The position numbers were made by a program, and so were the translations under genes. Positions 59,178 to 64,000 of a DNA stretch of 64,000 bases are shown here, in pieces (position 1 is the stretch's first letter; each line of letters starts with the position of its first letter). Source of the DNA: Phycisphaerales bacterium (GTDB lineage: Bacteria > Planctomycetota > Phycisphaerae > Phycisphaerales > UBA1924); assembly GCA_027019265.1 (NCBI GenBank), contig JALUWX010000012.1:1-64000 (forward strand), read 5' to 3'. The notes beneath the pieces were generated by a model. It was not told the origin of the DNA. It did not search any database and worked only from the letters and a program-made list of their open reading frames with translations.

Positions 59178-59899
59178 CACATCCTCCTCATCGTCCGACG
59201 AACCATCACCACCCCGAATCCCGCGAAGCACACCACCGACATCGCCAAGCACCCCACTCCGAGGATCCCCAGGGTCGAGGAAAACACCCCGTGATCGATC
59301 GATCCGATCTCCGTCGAGCGCTCCCGGAGCGCCCACGCGATCGTCGGGTATCCGGATCGCTCCATCTCAACGGCCGCGCTTTCCATGTACCGATCCACAC
59401 GCTCGTCCCTGATCCCCGTCAACCGATCGAAGATCCCCCGTGTGTCATCGGGATCCTCGGGGATGGTCCGGAACCGCGCGGGAACAATCCCGATCCCCTC
59501 GATGATCCTGTAGCGGACACTCCGCACGGGGTTCAGGAGACCTTCAGCGTGACTCTCCAGGATCACCAAAGACGGCAACGGCCCGGACACGGACTCCCCG
59601 ATGTTCCACAGGTTCTCGAGTTCCGAGACCCGTCGCTCCACGCGGATCTCCGCGCTCCAGTCCCCGTCGTCCGGGGTCTCGAACGTGATCTGGGTCACCC
59701 GATCCCGATCCGCGCTCCACTTATGACCAAGCAGCATCGGACCGCCCAGCGCGAGCCCGATCAACCCGAGCACGAACAGGAACATCCCCCACGGAAAGCG
59801 CTTGCGCGACGTGGCCACATCCACGACCAGATCGTCCACCCCCGGATCGATGAACGAATCCACCACCCCCTCCGCGATGTCCCCGACGATGTTGCTCAT
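59177..59899 (-). CDS. Unknown two-helix membrane protein
   Basis: A 240-residue protein that I do not recognise. Start at 59899 (MSNIVGDIAEGVVDSFIDPG); a longer open frame beyond this is antisense to the thiolase gene and not credible. It has one helix near residues 40-60 (PWGMFLFVLGLIGLALGGPM), an extracytoplasmic domain (~150 residues) and a second helix near the C-terminus (GILGVGCLAMSVVCFAGFGV). It is coupled to the EamA gene by a 4-base overlap. Divergent from the thiolase gene. Confidence 0.7.
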   Translation of the reverse strand: MSNIVGDIAEGVVDSFIDPGVDDLVVDVATSRKRFPWGMFLFVLGLIGLALGGPMLLGHKWSADRDRVTQITFETPDDGDWSAEIRVERRVSELENLWNIGESVSGPLPSLVILESHAEGLLNPVRSVRYRIIEGIGIVPARFRTIPEDPDDTRGIFDRLTGIRDERVDRYMESAAVEMERSGYPTIAWALRERSTEIGSIDHGVFSSTLGILGVGCLAMSVVCFAGFGVVMVRRTMRRM

Positions 59900-59968
59900 C
59901 TCGCGGATTGTATCGTGTCGCGCTATCATCCAGACCCAACCCAGACCCACTGATTGAAGGAGCTCCCC

Positions 59969-61162
59969 ATGTCCAACCAGCCCGTCATTGTTGCCGCCAA
60001 ACGCACCCCGATCGGGAAGTTCTTCGGCGCCTTCTCGCGCACCCCCTCCCCCCAGCTCGGGTCCTTCGCGATCAAGGCCGCGCTCGCGGATGCGCCCGCG
60101 GCGACGGAGCACGTGGACGAGTGCATCATGGGCTGTGTGCTCCAAGCGGGACTGGGTCAGAACCCCGCGCGTCAAGCGGGGCTCGGCGCCGGGCTCCCCA
60201 CGACCCTGAGCGCCAAGACCATCAACAAGGTCTGCGGGTCGGGTCTGGAAGCGATCATGCTCGCCGCCCAGTCCATCAAGGCCGGGGACAACGAGGTGGT
60301 CGTTGCGGGGGGGATGGAGAACATGACCCTCGCGCCCCACTTCGCGCACGTGCGCCAGGGGGTGAAGTACGGCCCCGGAACGATGGAAGACCACATGGCG
60401 TTCGACGGGCTCCGCTGCGCCTTCGAGTGCTGGCCGATGGGCAACGCCGCGGACCACATCGCGGATAAGTACGGGGTGTCGCGCGAGGAGATGGATGCTT
60501 TCGGCGCCGAGTCCCACGTCCGCGCCCACGATGCCTGGGAGAACGGGCACTTCGACTCCGAGGTCGTCACCCTCACGGGGGAAGACCTGGGGAACAAGAA
60601 GGTCCCCGGCCCCGAGGGCGGGATCCAGCGCGACGAGGGGATCCGTCCCGGGACCACCCCCGACGCGCTCGCGAAGCTCCGCCCGGCCTTCGGGCGCGAC
60701 GGCGCGGTGACGGCCGGCAACGCCTCCCAGATCTCCGACGGCGCGGCCGCGACGATCGTCATGTCCGAATCCAAAGCCAACGAGCTCGGGCTCGAACCCC
60801 TCGCGAAAATCGTCTCCTACCACACGAGCGGGATCGATCCGAAGGACATCTTCGCCGCACCCATCGAGGGGATCCGGGGCGCGCTCCGCAAAGCGGGGTG
60901 GGAGACGGGTGATGTGGACCTGTTCGAGATCAACGAAGCGTTCGCGGCCCAGGTCCTCTGCAACGTCAAGGAACTCGGGGTCAACCACGACAACCTCAAC
61001 ATCTGCGGCGGCGGCGTCGCGCTCGGCCACCCCATCGGCGCGTCGGGCGCCCGGGTCCTCGTGACCCTCATCCACCAGATGAAGCGCACGGGCGCGAAGA
61101 AGGGCGTTGCGGCGCTGTGTCTGGGCGGCGGGAACGCGGTGGCGATGTGTGTGGAGGTTTGA
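59969..61162 (+). CDS. atoB: Acetyl-CoA C-acetyltransferase (thiolase)
   Basis: A 397-residue thiolase. Nucleophile Cys is in TINKVCGSGLEAIMLAAQS, the His pocket in GVALGHPIGASGARVL and the second Cys in ALCLGGGNAVAMCVE; NEAFAAQ is also present. It condenses or cleaves acetyl-CoA and acetoacetyl-CoA; polyhydroxybutyrate synthesis and fatty acid use are both possible. ATG 59969 has AAGGAG nine bases upstream, better than a TTG five codons earlier. No partner gene (reductase, synthase) is in the window. Confidence 0.95.
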   Translation: MSNQPVIVAAKRTPIGKFFGAFSRTPSPQLGSFAIKAALADAPAATEHVDECIMGCVLQAGLGQNPARQAGLGAGLPTTLSAKTINKVCGSGLEAIMLAAQSIKAGDNEVVVAGGMENMTLAPHFAHVRQGVKYGPGTMEDHMAFDGLRCAFECWPMGNAADHIADKYGVSREEMDAFGAESHVRAHDAWENGHFDSEVVTLTGEDLGNKKVPGPEGGIQRDEGIRPGTTPDALAKLRPAFGRDGAVTAGNASQISDGAAATIVMSESKANELGLEPLAKIVSYHTSGIDPKDIFAAPIEGIRGALRKAGWETGDVDLFEINEAFAAQVLCNVKELGVNHDNLNICGGGVALGHPIGASGARVLVTLIHQMKRTGAKKGVAALCLGGGNAVAMCVEV

Positions 61163-61177
61163 GGGATGGAGGGGGAA

Positions 61178-61744
61178 ATGATTGATTGGGATGAGCGATA
61201 TAAACTGCTCACGGAAGAATATGAGCGTTTTCAAAATTCTAGGAAGATTGCTTACGATCAATCGAAGTATGTGTTTGAAAATGTAGACAAGTGGCTGCTG
61301 ACTTTGTCTAGTGGTGGCGTGGCGTTGACCACCGCGTCTCTCGCTATCAATGATCAGGCTAAAGCCAATTCACTCATTGCTTTGGCGGGTGTTTCATTCC
61401 TTCTTGCGATCGGTCTTGCCTTGGTGACAAAGGGCATCAGCTATTTGGCCACAAAGTGGTACGTGAAAGCGACAGATACAGCTTGGGTACGATTTCAACA
61501 TAGATTTTCCCGAGCCCATAGGCGATACACGATTCGAGGGTTGCGCCGGGTTGATGTCAAAATCTCCATTCTCAACATCACGACATATGTCGCGTTTTTG
61601 CTAGGACTATTGCTGATCGCTGTGGCACTCGTCGGACAAGTTGCTAGAATTGGTGGGCAAGGAGATGCCACTAGTGATGCAGCAGCCAAATCAACCCTCT
61701 CACCCGACGCCTCCACCCAGACCGGCTCCGCCACCTCGCCCTAG
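61178..61744 (+). CDS. Low-G+C two-helix membrane protein
   Basis: A 188-residue protein that I do not recognise. ATG 61178 has GGAGG five bases upstream, better than the ATG at 61166. A cytoplasmic helix of charged residues (WDERYKLLTEEYERFQNSRK) precedes two pairs of hydrophobic segments (LTLSSGGVALTTASLAI with LIALAGVSFLLAIGLALV, then YVAFLLGLLLIAVALVG), with a basic loop between (RFQHRFSRAHRRYTIRG). The gene has many A/T-ending codons, unlike the thiolase that ends 15 bases earlier. A possible membrane effector; this is speculation. Confidence 0.7.
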   Translation: MIDWDERYKLLTEEYERFQNSRKIAYDQSKYVFENVDKWLLTLSSGGVALTTASLAINDQAKANSLIALAGVSFLLAIGLALVTKGISYLATKWYVKATDTAWVRFQHRFSRAHRRYTIRGLRRVDVKISILNITTYVAFLLGLLLIAVALVGQVARIGGQGDATSDAAAKSTLSPDASTQTGSATSP

Positions 61745-61850
61745 TACGCCGCAAAGACCTGCGCCGCCAATTCCAACTCCATCAACTCCGATGCCGAAGG
61801 GGCCGCCACTATTCACGCCCCCACCACCGCCTCCAAGACCCAGCAGTTGA
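61677..61850 (+). CDS. Small proline-rich protein overlapping the previous gene
   Basis: A 57-residue protein of Pro (almost half), Ser, Thr, Arg and Gln (QQPNQPSHPTPPPRPAPPPR, then PSTPQRPAPPIPTPSTPMPK). It overlaps the end of the two-helix protein gene in another frame; ATG 61677 (AAGGAG ~13 bases upstream) or ATG 61665 are possible starts. Pro-rich low-complexity frames can arise by chance opposite a Thr/Ala-rich reading, so this is not certain. In favour: it runs well past the stop of the first gene without a break and has its own ribosome site. Confidence 0.45.
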   Translation: MQQPNQPSHPTPPPRPAPPPRPSTPQRPAPPIPTPSTPMPKGPPLFTPPPPPPRPSS

Positions 61851-62014
61851 GAGCAAGGGTTCTTCAAGTATTCGTAAAAATAATGGATTTGCAGATAGAG
61901 TATTACTGCACGATGTCGTGGATTTTTCTGCAAAATCAGTCTTCGGATCCAGGAATCACTACGCCTAAGCGACCAATGGGGCGCATGAGTTCGATGTGTT
62001 TGGTATGATCTGGA

Positions 62015-62824
62015 ATGGGACAACCAAAGGTATCTTTCGTACAGTGCGAGCAGGCGACCGTCTGGCCTGAGATCAGTAAGACTCATGACTGGATCGATTC
62101 TTCCTTTTCAACAAGCCCGAGTGCAATTGGGGAATTGAGATTTAGTCCGCCAGCAAACGGAAATTATGCCCGCAAGCATCCGGTATGCGATCCCTCCGGG
62201 GCGACAGTCGGGTATATCGCCAAGGGTGTCTGGGAGATTGGGTATACATATACAAGTGTCTACGTAGGGGGGTGTTTTTGGATTGCGAATGCACCGATCC
62301 GGGGGACAACATCAAGCAATGATTTCTCGCGAGTCTCGCTTGTAGATAGAGTGGGGCAATTCTTCTGGGGTAAAGATCCGAAGTTTGCTGTGACAAAAAC
62401 GTTTGTTCTTGGGGATGGTTGGCCCTTTTCGATAGAAGCATTTAAGCTTGTTGGGGATGGGTCACACCTGTTCTATATGTCGAAATGTGGCTTCGCACTT
62501 TTTGACGTCCGGGGTAGAGAGCGTGAGGCACAAGTGGATTTTGATGACTTGGCCTATCAGTTTTCAGGATTCGACGTATCTCCTAAAGTATTGAGCCTTG
62601 CAGTTGCGTTCTCAACACGGGATTGCCGAGACGTTGTTGACGGGGAATATCGATACAAGAATTTCCTACGCTTGTACGACATGACTACGGGATTCGTACT
62701 CGGGCAGCAGGATTTGCCTGGATCCAGCCATGAGCATTGGGTAGTTAATTTTAGCGAAAATGGTCGTCGGCTAAAGGTGGAGTCTAAATCAAAAATTATA
62801 ATTTTTGAAATGAAATCGATTTAG
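62015..62824 (+). CDS. Low-G+C unknown protein, beta-rich
   Basis: A 269-residue protein that I do not recognise. It is rich in aromatic and small residues, with strand-like segments (GATVGYIAKGVWEIGYTYTS; VYVGGCFWIANAP; FSIEAFKLVGDGSHLFYMSK), consistent with a beta-propeller or beta-sandwich. TCTGGA lies before the ATG. Codons such as TTT, AAA, ATA and AAT, rare elsewhere in the window, are frequent; G+C is clearly lower. The ~165 bases between it and the Pro-rich gene are A/T-rich with no other feature. It closes a cassette with the two genes before it. Confidence 0.7.
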   Translation: MGQPKVSFVQCEQATVWPEISKTHDWIDSSFSTSPSAIGELRFSPPANGNYARKHPVCDPSGATVGYIAKGVWEIGYTYTSVYVGGCFWIANAPIRGTTSSNDFSRVSLVDRVGQFFWGKDPKFAVTKTFVLGDGWPFSIEAFKLVGDGSHLFYMSKCGFALFDVRGREREAQVDFDDLAYQFSGFDVSPKVLSLAVAFSTRDCRDVVDGEYRYKNFLRLYDMTTGFVLGQQDLPGSSHEHWVVNFSENGRRLKVESKSKIIIFEMKSI

Positions 62825-63158
62825 TTAATCCGGGAGGCCCGCGACTTGAGCCCCGCAAGTCACGGAACGAACACCCTCCAGCCACCTACGCCCCCGATCC
62901 CGAACGTGCCGAAGCGCCACATTCGGGCCACCCGGACCCAACCGAACCAATAGCTACCACAAAAACCGCCCGCGCCACCCCAGCGGTACAGGGCAGCGCG
63001 GACGGCGAAAGGAGAATCTCGTTCACGGACGGGACCACCGGGGGATCTCGATCGTCCCTCGGGGACGGCCGGTCCGGAGCCGGAGATCTGGTGCACGGCG
63101 CTTGGGCAGCAGGCGGCCGTCTGGTACATTGCACCATCATCAACCAGAGGGGATCCCG
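62825..63158. other. Intergenic region before the VCBS gene
   Basis: About 330 bases. The G+C content returns abruptly to host level at 62830. Minus-strand open frames here are long only because the sequence is rich in G and C; none has a ribosome site or domain. A small hairpin (GACTTG, AGCCCCG, CAAGTC) is near 62846. The ribosome site of the next gene (AGAGGGGAT) is at the right end. Confidence 0.6.
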
Positions 63159-64000
63159 ATGAACCGCACCGCCCGCATCATGCTGCCGCTCGTCCTTGTC
63201 CAGTCTCCGCTCCTCGCGCAGGACTGCACGCGCGGAGGGCTCTACGGCCCCGATCTGCGGTTCACCGTCGGGGAGTCGCCCACCCAGGTCGGCGCCGAGG
63301 ACGTGGACCTCGATGGGGACATCGATCTGGTCGTGGTGACCGAGTCCGGGGCGCTCTCGGTGCTGCTCAACGACGCCACAGGGCTCTTTGAGCTCGCGTC
63401 GAGCATCGGGGTCCGCTCGAGCGGTTTCGTGTTCGAGTCCAACACGGGCAGCGGGTATCCGAACATCCTCGCGTGGGACACCGAGTTCGGCGCACTCGTC
63501 ACGCTGGAGAACCTGTTCGAGTTTCTGCCCGAGTTCGTCGAGGTCTCGCGCCGCTCCTTCCCATTCGCCGGCCCCGTCAGTCTGCACCGCGCGGAACTGA
63601 CGACGGACGAGTTCGAGGATCTCGTGTTCGTGGTCAAGGACGAGAACGCGGTGTACGTCGAGGACAAGACCGGGCTCTATGAGTCGTTCGCCACCGGAGT
63701 CGATCCCGTGGACGCGACCCTCGCAGACATGGACGGGGACGGGCAGCGCGACGTGGTCGTCGCGAACGCGGGGACGTCCGATGTGTCGGTGCTGCTCAAC
63801 CGCTCCAAACCATTCGGGGTGATCCCGATGTTCGAGCCCCAGCTCCGGTTCGGGCTCTTCGGCGACACCCCCAGCGCCATCGCGAGCGCGGATCTGGACA
63901 ACGACGGGGACACCGACATCGTCGTCTCCAACCGCGCGAGCAACGACGTGAGCGTGCTCCTGAACGACGGCTCGGGGTTCCTGATCGCGAAGAAACGCTT
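63159..64000 (+). CDS. VCBS/FG-GAP repeat protein, 5' part
   Basis: The first 280 residues of a secreted protein that runs off the right edge. Signal peptide (TARIMLPLVLVQSPLLAQ). Then calcium-binding repeats of VCBS/FG-GAP type: AEDVDLDGDIDLVVVTESGA, LADMDGDGQRDVVVANAGTS and ASADLDNDGDTDIVVSNRAS, each followed by VSVLLN. They likely form a beta-propeller outside the cell. The middle region (residues ~85-170) has degenerate repeats. Whether it ends in a dockerin or PEP-CTERM tag lies outside the window. Confidence 0.88.
   Translation, partial: MNRTARIMLPLVLVQSPLLAQDCTRGGLYGPDLRFTVGESPTQVGAEDVDLDGDIDLVVVTESGALSVLLNDATGLFELASSIGVRSSGFVFESNTGSGYPNILAWDTEFGALVTLENLFEFLPEFVEVSRRSFPFAGPVSLHRAELTTDEFEDLVFVVKDENAVYVEDKTGLYESFATGVDPVDATLADMDGDGQRDVVVANAGTSDVSVLLNRSKPFGVIPMFEPQLRFGLFGDTPSAIASADLDNDGDTDIVVSNRASNDVSVLLNDGSGFLIAKKR

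Noticed and set aside
59899-61261. Upstream extension (454 residues) of the minus-strand membrane protein frame across the thiolase gene
   Set aside because: It is antisense to a clear thiolase and shows only the mirror of its codon pattern; the real gene starts at 59899.
62860-63587. Minus-strand genes at 62.9-63.6 kb
   Set aside because: Antisense to the VCBS protein; no signal beyond G+C-rich open frame.

Overview
The window is high-G+C bacterial DNA that most resembles a marine planctomycete, probably class Phycisphaerae. The main evidence is a set of secreted proteins that end either in a PEP-CTERM-like tag (Pro-Ala-Pro-Ser, a hydrophobic stretch, then a run of arginines) or in a dockerin-like pair of calcium loops with a Phe-Phe-Asp-Val-Ser core. 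The Arg-rich PEP-CTERM variant, the loose gene order and the prepilin-like protein fit that group. The taxon is inferred from these features and was not tested by phylogeny.

Layout. 0-2.4 kb: the end of one chemotaxis receptor gene and a complete second one, nearly identical at their 3' ends. 2.6-3.1 kb: ytoQ. 3.16-25.27 kb: a genomic island of about 22 kb inserted in the 3' half of a tRNA-Arg(ACG) gene. It is bounded by perfect 45-bp direct repeats and carries a tyrosine integrase next to the intact tRNA. From left to right its cargo is a DUF4209 protein, a NERD nuclease-like protein, an AbiE toxin-antitoxin pair, a five-gene block (Res, Mod, DUF4391, SNF2-type helicase, HTH) that looks like an enlarged Type III restriction-modification system, a DUF2779 nuclease, an unknown protein, a large serine recombinase and several small unknown genes. 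The island is best read as a defence island.

25.3-39.2 kb is chromosomal housekeeping: rpsT, a CPBP protease, tRNA-Glu, an HPt protein with a REC-GGDEF response regulator, slyX, a lipoprotein, yggS, a Tat-exported amidase, a DUF481 outer-membrane protein, an MscS channel, an operon of methyltransferase, polyprenyl synthase, membrane protein and asparagine synthetase, then UDP-glucose dehydrogenase. 39.2-55.8 kb is rich in exported proteins: four PEP-CTERM-like proteins, three dockerin-tagged proteins, a prepilin-like protein and a long secreted coiled-coil protein. Among them sit tyrS, a PadR regulator with its membrane partner, and prpD. tyrS contains a patch of about 300 bp with different codon use that coincides with an extra domain of about 80 residues.

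55.8-61.2 kb holds a YHS-domain protein, a second CPBP protease, a second MscS channel, an EamA-type protein, a membrane protein and a thiolase. 61.2-62.8 kb is a low-G+C cassette of three unrecognised genes that looks recently acquired. The window ends inside a VCBS/FG-GAP repeat protein. The strongest leads are the enlarged Type III system, the integrase-site repeats of the island, the tyrS insertion, the low-G+C cassette and a Fur-like box at 41.1 kb.
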